Of a stretch of 23,084 bases of DNA, positions 9,139-16,877 are shown piece by piece. The notes beneath the pieces were generated by a model. The model ran no database searches. It had not been told where the DNA came from and saw only the letters and a program-made list of their open reading frames with translations. This DNA is from an uncultured Eubacteriales bacterium (GTDB taxonomy: Bacteria; Bacillota; Clostridia; Oscillospirales; Oscillospiraceae), in NCBI GenBank assembly GCA_900548615.1, contig URKW01000018.1:1-23084 (forward strand). The letters are read 5' to 3'. How positions within the stretch are numbered: the first letter of the stretch is position 1; each line of letters opens with the position of its first letter. The translations under genes and the position numbers were made by a program.

Positions 9139-10044
9139 ATGAGCATCGGCGCGTCATTGCTGCGCGGCGTCTATCGGCTCTCCGGCGTGAAGAAAGCCTT
9201 CGTTCTGCCGGAGGAGTAGCTGCTGAAGGCCATCGAAAAGGCCAACCGGGGCCGGGGCTTTTTCATGCCCACCGACCACAAGGCCCACTATGAAAAGCGG
9301 ATGGTCAACGGCTTTCCGTGCCTGATCCTCCGGGCGGAGAGCAAGCCGTCCCAGCGGGCCATTCTGTTCTTCTTCGGCGGCGGCATGGTCATCGGCCCGG
9401 ACAAGGGCGACGCCGCCGTGCTGCGGAAGCTGTGCTATGGAACAGGCTGCGACGTCTGGTTCCCCATCTATCCCCTCTGCACGGAGCACTGCATCACCGT
9501 CAGCTACGACATGGCCTACGCCTGCTACCGGCAGATGATCGCCCTGTACAGCGACGGAAACGTCAGCACCTGCGGGTTTTCCTCCGGCGGTGCGCTGGCA
9601 CTGGGCATGGCCGCTCACAACAACGCGCTGGGCGCTCCCTGTCCCCGCCCCGGCACATTGTGGCCGTCTCCCTCGGCGAGGTACCGTGGAACGACGAGGA
9701 ACGCGCCCGCATGCAGGCGCTGAATCCTCGCGACGTGGCCATCGATTATGCCTTCATGGCAAAGGGCGAAGCGCTCATGCGCCACGGGCAGGACAATGTG
9801 CCGGAATACATGCTCTCCCCCTCGCGGGGCGACTATTCCGGCGTGGGGGATATCCACTTCTATTACAAGCACGGACGAGGTGCTGTACGGCGCATGGCCG
9901 GAATTTGAAGCCGCCTACCGGCAGGCGGCGGTTCCCTATACGGTCACGACTCGGTCCGGCATGGTACACTGCTACTGCATGCTGCCCTATTACAAGGAGG
10001 CCAGAGAGGACTTTGCCAAAGTCGTGGAGCAGCTGAAAAAATAA
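9139..10044 (+). pseudogene. Alpha/beta hydrolase (HSL/esterase-like), multiply disrupted
   Basis: The ribosome site AAAGGAGG and the ATG at 9139 are good. The frame hits TAG at codon 27 (9217-9219), then continues in the same frame through FFFGGGMVIG (oxyanion-hole region) and GFSSGG (GxSxG nucleophile). Near 9640-9650 it shifts by -1 into PRHIVAVSLGEVPW. Near 9866-9869 it shifts by +1 into TDEVLYGAWPEFEAAY (probable acid residue) and SGMVHCY (probable His), ending at TAA 10042-10044. The full set of hydrolase motifs is thus spread over two frames, with one stop and two indels. Restored length would be about 301 aa. It lies 15 bp after the damaged methyltransferase in one operon. Substrate unknown. 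Confidence 0.85.
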
Positions 10045-10050
10045 GGAAGC

Positions 10051-10086
10051 AAACCGATGCCCCGGCGTATGCCGGGGCATCGGTTT
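10051..10086. terminator. Bidirectional terminator between convergent genes
   Basis: A perfect 16-bp stem: AAACCGATGCCCCGGC and its exact complement around the loop GTAT. It starts 6 bp after the hydrolase pseudogene stop and lies just past the end of the minus-strand aldo/keto reductase. A/T-rich flanks on both sides suit termination in both directions. Confidence 0.8.
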
Positions 10087-10107
10087 ATTCTATCTATATT
10101 ATTTCAT

Positions 10108-11298
10108 TCAGCGGCCGCGAGAGGCCTTTTCCTGACGCTCCGCTTCGGCACGGGCCTTACAGACCTCGGCCCAGCTGGGCAGCTTGTCCAACTCCGCCGC
10201 GAAGGCCGCCAGTTCATCGGGAATGGCGATCTTCTGGGGACAGACGGCGGCACAGGCGCCGCAGGCGATACAGGCGGCGGGCCATTTGTCCTGGGGCAGG
10301 GCGTCCATCTGCATCTTCACGGAGGAGCCGCTGCCCACCCGCAGCTGGTTATACTTATGCAGCAGGTCGGGGATATCCAATCCCTGGGGGCAGCCGTCGC
10401 AGCAGTAGCGGCAGGCGGTGCAGGGAATGGAATTCTTCATGCGCTCGGCAGCCTCTATCAGAATATCCCGCTCAGCGTCGGACAGGGGATCCAGATGGTC
10501 GAAGGTCTTGATATTGTCGGCCATCTGGGCCATGTTGGACATGCCGGACAGCACCATGGCGATGTTGTCGAAGCCCTGTAACCAGCGGAAGCCGAAGGAG
10601 GCGATGCTGTCGTCGGGCCGAATAGCGTGGAGCCGCTGCTCCTCGTCCGGCTCCAGCGTTACCAGCTTGCCGCCCCGCACAGGCTCCATGACCCACAGGG
10701 GGATATTACGCTGCCGCAGCAGCTCGTACTTTTCCTTGCCGTGCTGCAGCGTCCAGTCCAGATAGTTGAATTGCAGCTGGCAGAACTCCATCTCGTCGCC
10801 ATAGCGGTTCAGGAAATCCGTCAGGCAGGGCAGGTCGGCGTGGCTGGAAAAGCCCAGATGCTTGATGCGGCCCTGCTTCTTCTGCTCGACAAAGTAATCC
10901 ACGATGCCCCAGCGGGGATCGTCGTACACGTGGACGGAGTTTTCATATACGTTGTGCAGCAGATAGAAGTCGAAATACTCCACCTGACATTTTTGCAGCT
11001 GCTGCTCGAAAATATCGGCGGGGTCATAGGTCTCCGCCACCATGTGGCCAGGGAACTTGGTGGCCAGATAAAAGCTGTCACGGGGGTGCTTTTTCAGGCA
11101 CTGTCCCACCACGGTCTCCGAACGATTCTGCATGTAGGGCCACGCGGTGTCATAATAATTCACCCCATGCGCCATGGCGTAATCGACCATTTTCTGCGTC
11201 AGCGCCGCGTCGATCTGGCCGTTTTCCAGCACCGGCAGACGCATGGTGCCAAAGCCCAGCATGGAAAGCTTCGTTCCCTTGAAGTCACGGTAAATCAT
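10108..11298 (-). CDS. Aldo/keto reductase with C-terminal 4Fe-4S domain
   Basis: 396 aa from the ATG at 11298, which has GGGAGGA just upstream. A longer frame adds 22 residues without a ribosome site, and they overlap the promoter. The AKR barrel has the complete catalytic set: D50 and Y55 (YYDTAWPY), K81 (LATK) and H115 (FYLLH). The C-terminus has two ferredoxin-like motifs, CTACRYCCDGCP and CIACGACAAVCP, predicted to bind two 4Fe-4S clusters. Such ferredoxin-AKR proteins are common in anaerobic Firmicutes and are thought to couple carbonyl or enone reduction to low-potential electrons; the substrate is unknown. It has its own promoter set inside a 21-bp inverted repeat. Confidence 0.9.
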   Translation of the reverse strand: MIYRDFKGTKLSMLGFGTMRLPVLENGQIDAALTQKMVDYAMAHGVNYYDTAWPYMQNRSETVVGQCLKKHPRDSFYLATKFPGHMVAETYDPADIFEQQLQKCQVEYFDFYLLHNVYENSVHVYDDPRWGIVDYFVEQKKQGRIKHLGFSSHADLPCLTDFLNRYGDEMEFCQLQFNYLDWTLQHGKEKYELLRQRNIPLWVMEPVRGGKLVTLEPDEEQRLHAIRPDDSIASFGFRWLQGFDNIAMVLSGMSNMAQMADNIKTFDHLDPLSDAERDILIEAAERMKNSIPCTACRYCCDGCPQGLDIPDLLHKYNQLRVGSGSSVKMQMDALPQDKWPAACIACGACAAVCPQKIAIPDELAAFAAELDKLPSWAEVCKARAEAERQEKASRGR

Positions 11299-11334
11299 TT
11301 TGCCATCCTCCCAACGATCAGAATTGATGGGAAT

Positions 11335-11364
11335 AGTATAACACATTGGTGCGGATATTGTCAT
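11335..11364 (-). promoter_or_regulatory. Promoter of the minus-strand aldo/keto reductase
   Basis: The minus strand reads ATGACA, 18 bp, then TATACT. The -35 box spans the loop of the surrounding 21-bp inverted repeat and the -10 box overlaps the end of one arm. The leader is about 30 nt. Confidence 0.55.
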
Positions 11365-11383
11365 ATCCGCACCAATGTGTTAT
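11338..11383. repeat. Perfect 21-bp inverted repeat over a promoter
   Basis: ATAACACATTGGTGCGGATAT and its exact complement flank TGTC. It lies between two minus-strand genes. As RNA it would fold into a long hairpin at the 3' end of the beta-helix gene's mRNA, though no T tract follows. As DNA it is a long dyad covering the next gene's promoter. Terminator, operator or both remain open. Confidence 0.75.
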
Positions 11384-11394
11384 TTCATATGTGG

Positions 11395-12750
11395 TTATTT
11401 CATGCTGGTGGTGGGCAGAAGCTCCACCGTATAGTTTTCGGGGTTTTCAATGTCGGTCCCGTTGCCGTAGAAGGTGCAGTAGTCCAGTATCAGGCCCATC
11501 CGCTCGCCGGGGATCCGCTCCAATTGCAGGGCCACGCCGTTGCGGGTAAAGGACGTGTTGTTAATGTTAGCACCGCAGGAGATACTGAAATTGCTGTTCA
11601 GCCGCATGGCCACGGCATTTCGGTCGAAGCGGACATCCTCCTGACAGAAGATCCAGCCGCCGTCCAAAGCCTGCGCCGCCACGTCCCAGCCGGTAAAGCG
11701 GCAGCCCCGCAAATACACCGGGCCGCAGGCGTTCACGCCGGTGCCGCCCGCTCCGGAAAAGGTCAGCGACCGCAGCTTCACCATAGGCTCCGTCCAGTCG
11801 TCTTGCTCCGTGGCGTTTGCTGTCAGTGTGGTGGAAAACGTGGTGCCCTCCTGATGGCCCACCAGCGTCATGGGACTGTCCACAGACACCGGCGCGTCAT
11901 AGGTAACGGCGGGCAGATAGAGATACACCGCCTCCTCCGCTTTCGCTGCGGCGGTAATATCGTCCAGCAGCGCTTGCAGCTCCGCCGCCGTTTTCATGGG
12001 GGTATCCTCCCAGTGGTACTCCACCACCGTTTTGGCGCCGAAGGTCACGCCCTGCTTCACCGTCACCACATCGCCGTTTTTCATCCGCAGCGTCCAGACG
12101 ATCTCGTTATCCGCGCAGGCGCTTGTCCCCGTCATTTTCTGATACAGCATGGCATCGGTGGTGGAAATATAGTCAAATGTGGGATCGCGCAGGGTGCAGC
12201 GTTCGCCGCCGTCAGGCGCTGTAACGGTCACGCTCCAGTCCTCCAGCAAGGCGGAAAAGCTGTCTCTGCCGTTTCGTCCGGAGGCCACCTCCTCCACAAA
12301 CAGCGTCAGCGGCCCGGTATCGGTGCAGCCCGGCTCCAGCAGGCCGGAGCAATAGCCCCGCATGGTGCTGCCGCCGTCAATGCCGGGGCTGAAGGCAGCG
12401 AACACGTGGTACAGCTGCCCGTCCTCCCCCTCGTAATAGGTCTGGCACAGCGCGCTGTAGCGCTTTTCCGCCCCGTCTTCGCTCTCGTGGTAAGCGGTCA
12501 GCGGGGTCGTATCCTCCGGGAGCGTCTCGACCCGTGCGGTGCTGCTCCACAGTGCCGCGCCTATGGGCAGCGCCAGCGCCACCAGTGCCGCCAGCGCACC
12601 GATCCACCACTGGTTCCGCCGCGTGGTGGGCGGCGTCACGGAGATCGTGCGTCTCTGGATCTGCGTGGCGGTGCAGCATGGGCAAAAGGCCGCTTCCTCC
12701 GGAAGCGCCGCGCCGCAGCGGATACAGGTTTTTGTGGTTTTCTCACTCAT
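11395..12750 (-). CDS. Zinc-ribbon / transmembrane / extracellular beta-helix protein
   Basis: 451 aa. Residues 9-26 form a zinc ribbon (CIRC, then CPCC). A single membrane helix lies at about 48-68 (WWIGALAALVALALPIGAAL). The remaining roughly 380 residues should face outside. Their C-terminal half (about 240-440) has stacked short beta-strands with Asn and Gly turns (SLTFSGAGGTGVNACGPVYLRGCRFTG and similar, read across separate turns), consistent with a right-handed beta-helix. The start codon overlaps the kinase stop in the ATGA form, so translation is coupled. Inferred role: membrane partner, sensor or substrate of the adjacent kinase. No catalytic motif was recognised. Confidence 0.75.
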   Translation of the reverse strand: MSEKTTKTCIRCGAALPEEAAFCPCCTATQIQRRTISVTPPTTRRNQWWIGALAALVALALPIGAALWSSTARVETLPEDTTPLTAYHESEDGAEKRYSALCQTYYEGEDGQLYHVFAAFSPGIDGGSTMRGYCSGLLEPGCTDTGPLTLFVEEVASGRNGRDSFSALLEDWSVTVTAPDGGERCTLRDPTFDYISTTDAMLYQKMTGTSACADNEIVWTLRMKNGDVVTVKQGVTFGAKTVVEYHWEDTPMKTAAELQALLDDITAAAKAEEAVYLYLPAVTYDAPVSVDSPMTLVGHQEGTTFSTTLTANATEQDDWTEPMVKLRSLTFSGAGGTGVNACGPVYLRGCRFTGWDVAAQALDGGWIFCQEDVRFDRNAVAMRLNSNFSISCGANINNTSFTRNGVALQLERIPGERMGLILDYCTFYGNGTDIENPENYTVELLPTTSMK

Positions 12751-13445
12751 AGGGCGTCACGAAGCTCCCAAACAGTCTGATAGCGCTGGTCGGGGTTCAT
12801 CATGGTGCAGCGCTGGACGATGTGTCCCGCCTTGCCGGATGCCAGCTTCCGGGAGGGGTGCTGCCCCGTCAGCATCACGTTCAGCAGCACGCCGAGGGAG
12901 TAGATATCCGCCCGGCCATCGGTCTGGGACAGACCGAACTGCTCCGGCGCGGCGTAGCCGGTGGTGCCCAGCACCACCGTGTCGGCGGCCAGCTCCGGCT
13001 TGACGATGCGCGAGGCGTCAAAGTCGATCAGCACCGCGTCGCTGCCCCGCAGGATCACGTTGCTGTCCTTCACATCCCGGTGCACCGCGCCCAGCGAGTG
13101 CAGCACCCACAGCGCCGCGCACACATCCTGCGTGACCTTTTTGGCTTCAGCCCAGTCCAGCAGGCCTCCCTCCAGCAGAAACAGCAGCGTGTCGCCCTGT
13201 ACGTACTCCTCCAGCACCGCCACGCGGCCATCGCTGTCCACCGCCTCCTCGATGCGGGGCAGATGGGGACACTCCACCGTCAGCAGGCGGCGGTACACGT
13301 CGGCGCTGCCCATAAACTGGCGGAACACGTAGCGTTTCCCCGTTTTCCGGTGGCGCAGCAGCGTGATGACGCCGCGGGCGCTCCGCCGCAGCACCTTTTC
13401 CTCATCAAAATACAGCTCTATCGCGCGCAAAAGCTGGTCATACAT
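12747..13445 (-). CDS. Ser/Thr protein kinase-like protein, atypical motifs
   Basis: 232 aa from the ATG at 13445, preceded by AGGGGG. A longer frame adds 29 hydrophobic residues that overlap the divergent promoter and was rejected. The catalytic loop is HRDVKDSN (122-129), the metal motif is DFD (141-143) in place of DFG, and APE is at 166-168, followed by DIYSLGVLLNVMLTG. The N-lobe is short: the Gly-rich loop is degenerate, and the usual VAIK lysine position reads YVFR with R42. The family in gut Firmicutes often has reduced N-lobes, so activity cannot be excluded. Cytoplasmic, with no membrane helix of its own. It overlaps the zinc-ribbon beta-helix gene and is divergent from an XRE regulator. 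Confidence 0.85.
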   Translation of the reverse strand: MYDQLLRAIELYFDEEKVLRRSARGVITLLRHRKTGKRYVFRQFMGSADVYRRLLTVECPHLPRIEEAVDSDGRVAVLEEYVQGDTLLFLLEGGLLDWAEAKKVTQDVCAALWVLHSLGAVHRDVKDSNVILRGSDAVLIDFDASRIVKPELAADTVVLGTTGYAAPEQFGLSQTDGRADIYSLGVLLNVMLTGQHPSRKLASGKAGHIVQRCTMMNPDQRYQTVWELRDAL

Positions 13446-13473
13446 AAAAAAACCCCCTACCCTATGCAGCGCG

Positions 13474-13508
13474 CATATTGTTTTTAGGAAAATTTTTGTT
13501 ACAATATG
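13474..13508. promoter_or_regulatory. Symmetric divergent promoter region with 8-bp dyad
   Basis: CATATTGT and ACAATATG are 19 bp apart. On the plus strand TTGTTT (13478-13483), 16 bp, TACAAT (13500-13505) forms the XRE gene's promoter. Because of the dyad, a mirrored TTGTAA and ACAATA pair exists on the minus strand facing the kinase gene. The two RNA polymerase sites overlap almost completely. Confidence 0.55.
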
Positions 13509-13552
13509 TAGTATAAAGGAAATGAACAACAATGTAAAGGCGGCAAGGAAAA

Positions 13553-13978
13553 ATGGAACGCAAAAACACAGACCAGTTACAGCAGGAATTGATGACCGGA
13601 AACGATCTGGATCGGGTGCTGGCGGACAACGACAGCAGCTTTCGGGGCTACGCCCTGCAGGAGCGGCTGCAGGCGCTGTTCCAGCGGCGGGAGATCTCCA
13701 AAACGGCGCTGGCCCGCCAGTCGGGCATCAGCGAGGTGTATCTCCACCAGGTATTTTCCGGACGGCGCACACCCTCCCGCAACCGGTTGCTGTGCCTGTG
13801 CTTCGGCCTTGGCGCTTCGGTGGATGAGGCACAGGAACTGCTGCGCCACGCCCGGCTTGCGCCGCTGTACTCCCGCAACCGGCGGGATGCCATCGTGATC
13901 TTCGGGCTGAGCCACAACATGACGCTGGGGGAGATCAACGACAAGCTGTACGCCGAGGACGCCGACACGCTGTGCTGA
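13553..13978 (+). CDS. XRE-family helix-turn-helix regulator
   Basis: 141 aa. AAGGA precedes the ATG at good spacing. A helix-turn-helix of the Cro/CI type lies at about residues 40-85: ISKTALARQSGISEVYLHQV, then FSGRRTPSRNRLL. The C-terminal tail (about 95-141) contains RRDAIVIFGLSHNMTLGEINDKLYAE, which looks like a small extra domain, not an enzyme. It is divergent from the kinase gene and shares its promoter region, so control of that operon and of itself is likely. Target sites and any phosphorylation by the neighbouring kinase are inference. Confidence 0.8.
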   Translation: MERKNTDQLQQELMTGNDLDRVLADNDSSFRGYALQERLQALFQRREISKTALARQSGISEVYLHQVFSGRRTPSRNRLLCLCFGLGASVDEAQELLRHARLAPLYSRNRRDAIVIFGLSHNMTLGEINDKLYAEDADTLC

Positions 13979-13986
13979 ACGATATG

Positions 13987-14029
13987 AAAAAACACTGGGG
14001 AAAGCTTTCGGCTTTCCCCAGTGTTTTTT
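13987..14029. terminator. Strong bidirectional terminator
   Basis: A perfect 19-bp stem, from AAAAAACACTGGGGAAAGC to its complement ending in TTTTTT, around the loop TTTCG. It follows the XRE stop by 8 bp and also closes the minus-strand dockerin-like gene, whose stop is about 90 bp away. Confidence 0.9.
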
Positions 14030-14116
14030 ATTTGCAAAAGCCCTGCGGCAGCGGCGCCAAGGTGTATGGAAAGTACATTCGGCAGGTGTGAACCGCCGCC
14101 GTAGGGCAAATCGCCG

Positions 14117-16612
14117 TTATTGATTCTGCGCCACGCACTCGTAGAGGTATTGCAGGTCGTAGATATCCACATTGCCGTCCAGATTCACGTCGCAGGCCAT
14201 CTTGTCGCCGCAGGCAGGCGTTGTATCCTGCGTCAGGCATTCATAGATGGCAGCCACGTCCAGCGCGTTGGGTGAACCGCCGGAGCTGGACAGCTTGCCC
14301 CAGTTACTGTCGATGCACACGTCAAACGATTCGATCCGATCCGCCGCATTGGCATTGTTATTTTTCCAGGCAAGTTTGACCAAGGTGTCGGAATCAACGG
14401 TCGGGTTATAGAAGTCCACGGGGATCCAGTAGCTGTTGCTGTTGATTTCAAAATCATGTAAATCGGCGTTCTGCCCCGGGCCATAGTCCAGATAGCAGGA
14501 TTGCAGCGTATAGCCCGCCGGAGCCTGCACCCAGAAGCCGCCGACATAACCCCATTCGTTGACCAGAGCAGCGCCGTCCTTGGGAACCAGCGTGATCTTT
14601 CCCTTTGCGGGGATAGCAGTCAACAGCGCATCGGGTTCCTCAAGGGCCAGTGTAAAGCGTGTTGTATCTGCCGCGTTCAGGCCATCCATCACAGGTGTCA
14701 CCACAGCGGTGTGACTGAAAGCGGCGGCAACGGTGATCTTGACCTTGACCAGATATTTGGACAGCACATTCCCCGCGTCGTCCTTCCACATGGCCGCCTG
14801 ATAGAACTCTGTCGTGCCCTTCTTTCCGCTGATGGTGACGGTGCCGTTACTGTTACCCTTCACGTCGGCTATTGCGCACCCGTTGCCGCACATGCTGAAA
14901 TCGCCGCGGGAAGTAAACGCATACTCGTCATCGTCCCAGATACCATCCCACAACAGCATCCCCAGATTGGCCTCATCACCGACCCAACTGACGCCCTGCA
15001 CCGCGCCACACTCGGAACCGAACAGGACATTCATGATGATGCGATCCATGCCCCCGCTTAGAACGGAATCCAGATAGGCCGCTTTCCAATCCGCCTTATT
15101 ACCCTTCTTGATGGTGATGTTCAGCTCGCCGGTCTTGTCGTTATAGGTATACGAATAGTCGGTGCCGCTCTTCATTCCCTTGGGCATTTCCAGACTGAGG
15201 GCGCCGGGAATGCCCTCATACTTCTTGTCCATTTGGGGCGCGGTGAATCCGGCGTATGTCAGCTGATCCTGAATGGGGAGTGAGTTCCATTCATAGTCGA
15301 AGCCCTCGGGAACCTCAATACTGACGGTGTACATGTACTTCTGTTCGCCGCCGCTGTCAGTCAGGACATTCTTGTTCGCGTCACCCCACACGGCAATACA
15401 GCGCACCCAGTAGGTTCCCGCATTCGCGGAGAGCCCCATGTCGCCGTTTCTGCGCGCATAGGTATCGATGACCGTCCGTGTGCTGCCGGGACGCAGATTC
15501 GTGCCGCTGTACCAGGAGAATTCTGACAAATCATTGTTGGCATACATCTGGACAACACTGTCATCGTCATCCGTCACGTAGAACTTGACCTTAACGGCGC
15601 TTGCTGATGGCTTGTTGAAGCAGGTCGTTATGCCGAAATAACCATTGTTGTCATAGCACGTCTCAAACGCTTTCATCCATCCGTCGCTCTTCAGCAACCT
15701 GATACTCACGTGGCCGGTGGAAGCATCGTAGCTGTATGTATAGTCCACACCCTCCACAAGACCGTCGGGCATCTCCACGTCAAAGAGCTTTTGCGTAGGC
15801 ACTCTGTATCCGGCGTTCCGCAGCGCGTCTTCCATGGTGGTATTCACGTCCCACTCGTAGTGAATATCGCTTTCCACCTTAACGGTGACAAACAGGTTAT
15901 GCTGAGCCAGCCGGCTGCTGTCATCATTGTCGTTATCCCATACCATCAGATAGCGGTAGTAGGTTTCGCCGCTCTCAGCGGACAAGATCGCCTTACCGTT
16001 CCGCTTTTCCACCGATATCAGCGGGAAGTATCTGCCGAAGCTGTCATACCCGCTCGAAACTCCATAGAGCTCCATATAGCTGCCGAGATTGCCGTCCAGG
16101 AAGTCCTGCACCACGTTTGTGCAGCCCGCTTCCCAGATCAGCGCACCCGCGCCCCGTACCGTACCGGACGGTGCGTCAGAACGAATATTGACATCCAAGC
16201 TGTCATTGAAACCGAAACCATCGCTCTGTTCTGCCTCATAGAGCGCTTTCCACTTGGCCAGCGTGGCCGGCTTCAGCGTCACGGTCAGCTTGCCTACAAT
16301 ACCGCTGTTATCATAGTCGAAGGAAACACAGTCGTTGTCCTGCCAAGGTGTGCACAAATAGAAATCCTTGTGATCGCCGTTCATGGAGCCCATCTGCGGA
16401 GCGGTAAAGCCCGCATTGCTCAGCCGGGTATCCAGATCGTCAGACGCGCTGAGCGCAGTGGGAGCATTCTCCTCCGTCTCCGCCAGCATCAACTCCTCCT
16501 GAGAAATCTCCTCCTGCTGAACCGGCTCTGACGGTTCAGCAGCCACGGCCGTGGCGGGCAGCAGGCTCAGCGCCATCAGCAGGGCCATCAATAAACTGAT
16601 GCATTTCTTCAT
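14117..16612 (-). CDS. Large secreted three-repeat protein with dockerin-like C-terminus
   Basis: 831 aa. Residues 1-25 are a signal peptide nearly the same in style as that of the beta-helix protein at 116-1612. Three related units of about 190 residues begin near 60, 258 and 444. Each opens with L-x-x-AG-[FY]-x-x-P (LSNAGFTAPQM, LRNAGYRVPTQ, LTYAGFTAPQM), and most then show a YxYD/YTYN beta turn and a W-x-x-A helix. A separate beta-rich domain follows (about 626-770). The last roughly 50 residues hold DVNLDGNVDIYDLQYLYE, a dockerin/EF-hand calcium loop, preceded by a second, degenerate half (ALDVAAIYECL). GGGAGA precedes the start. Likely an exported surface or matrix-associated protein; ligand unknown. 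No glycosidase motif was recognised. Confidence 0.8.
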   Translation of the reverse strand: MKKCISLLMALLMALSLLPATAVAAEPSEPVQQEEISQEELMLAETEENAPTALSASDDLDTRLSNAGFTAPQMGSMNGDHKDFYLCTPWQDNDCVSFDYDNSGIVGKLTVTLKPATLAKWKALYEAEQSDGFGFNDSLDVNIRSDAPSGTVRGAGALIWEAGCTNVVQDFLDGNLGSYMELYGVSSGYDSFGRYFPLISVEKRNGKAILSAESGETYYRYLMVWDNDNDDSSRLAQHNLFVTVKVESDIHYEWDVNTTMEDALRNAGYRVPTQKLFDVEMPDGLVEGVDYTYSYDASTGHVSIRLLKSDGWMKAFETCYDNNGYFGITTCFNKPSASAVKVKFYVTDDDDSVVQMYANNDLSEFSWYSGTNLRPGSTRTVIDTYARRNGDMGLSANAGTYWVRCIAVWGDANKNVLTDSGGEQKYMYTVSIEVPEGFDYEWNSLPIQDQLTYAGFTAPQMDKKYEGIPGALSLEMPKGMKSGTDYSYTYNDKTGELNITIKKGNKADWKAAYLDSVLSGGMDRIIMNVLFGSECGAVQGVSWVGDEANLGMLLWDGIWDDDEYAFTSRGDFSMCGNGCAIADVKGNSNGTVTISGKKGTTEFYQAAMWKDDAGNVLSKYLVKVKITVAAAFSHTAVVTPVMDGLNAADTTRFTLALEEPDALLTAIPAKGKITLVPKDGAALVNEWGYVGGFWVQAPAGYTLQSCYLDYGPGQNADLHDFEINSNSYWIPVDFYNPTVDSDTLVKLAWKNNNANAADRIESFDVCIDSNWGKLSSSGGSPNALDVAAIYECLTQDTTPACGDKMACDVNLDGNVDIYDLQYLYECVAQNQ

Positions 16613-16680
16613 GGTATGCTCTCTCCCTTTCGTCCAAGTTATGGAACTGCGCCAATGCGGCGCGTGTGGATATTATATTA

Positions 16681-16709
16681 TTTATACACGATTCTCACCA
16701 AAAAAACAA
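16681..16709 (-). promoter_or_regulatory. Promoter of the dockerin-like gene
   Basis: The minus strand reads TTGTTT, 17 bp, TATAAA, followed by more A/T-rich sequence. The leader is about 60 nt and contains a short GCGCC/GGCGC hairpin (16650-16664). Confidence 0.55.
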
Positions 16710-16817
16710 TATGCCGGGTGCATAGTATCCGTCTTTTTTTCCAAATTTTGCATCCATTTCTCCATCCCGCCGCAGACAGCTTTCCGTCAGGAAGGGCAAA
16801 CCGTGCTGTTCCTCCAC

Positions 16818-16846
16818 TTTACAACGGGGGCAATGTAGGGTAAAAT
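16818..16846 (+). promoter_or_regulatory. Promoter of the shikimate operon
   Basis: TTTACA, 17 bp, TAAAAT on the plus strand. The predicted start is near 16853, which excludes the in-frame ATG at 16845 as the aroB start and leaves a leader of about 25 nt. No T-box, riboswitch or attenuator fits in such a short leader. Confidence 0.55.
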
Positions 16847-16877
16847 GGAAAAAATGACCATTCGGAGGAAGCTTCTC

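Noticed and set aside
10627..12780. A 717-aa open frame on the plus strand
   Set aside because: It is antisense to the second aldo/keto reductase and the zinc-ribbon beta-helix gene, both with clear family motifs. The frame spans the intergenic hairpin and promoter, and its composition is that of a shadow frame.
13446..13532. Longer kinase N-terminus that would add a hydrophobic segment
   Set aside because: The extra 29 codons cover the divergent promoter region and lack a ribosome site; the ATG at 13445 follows AGGGGG.
16845..16877. Upstream ATG starts for aroB at 16845 and 16854
   Set aside because: The proposed -10 box ends at 16846, and only the ATG at 16878 has a GGAGGA site in front of it.
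16613..16877. T-box or riboswitch leader for the aro operon
   Set aside because: The best promoter leaves only about 25 nt of leader, and no specifier stem or antiterminator sequence was found.
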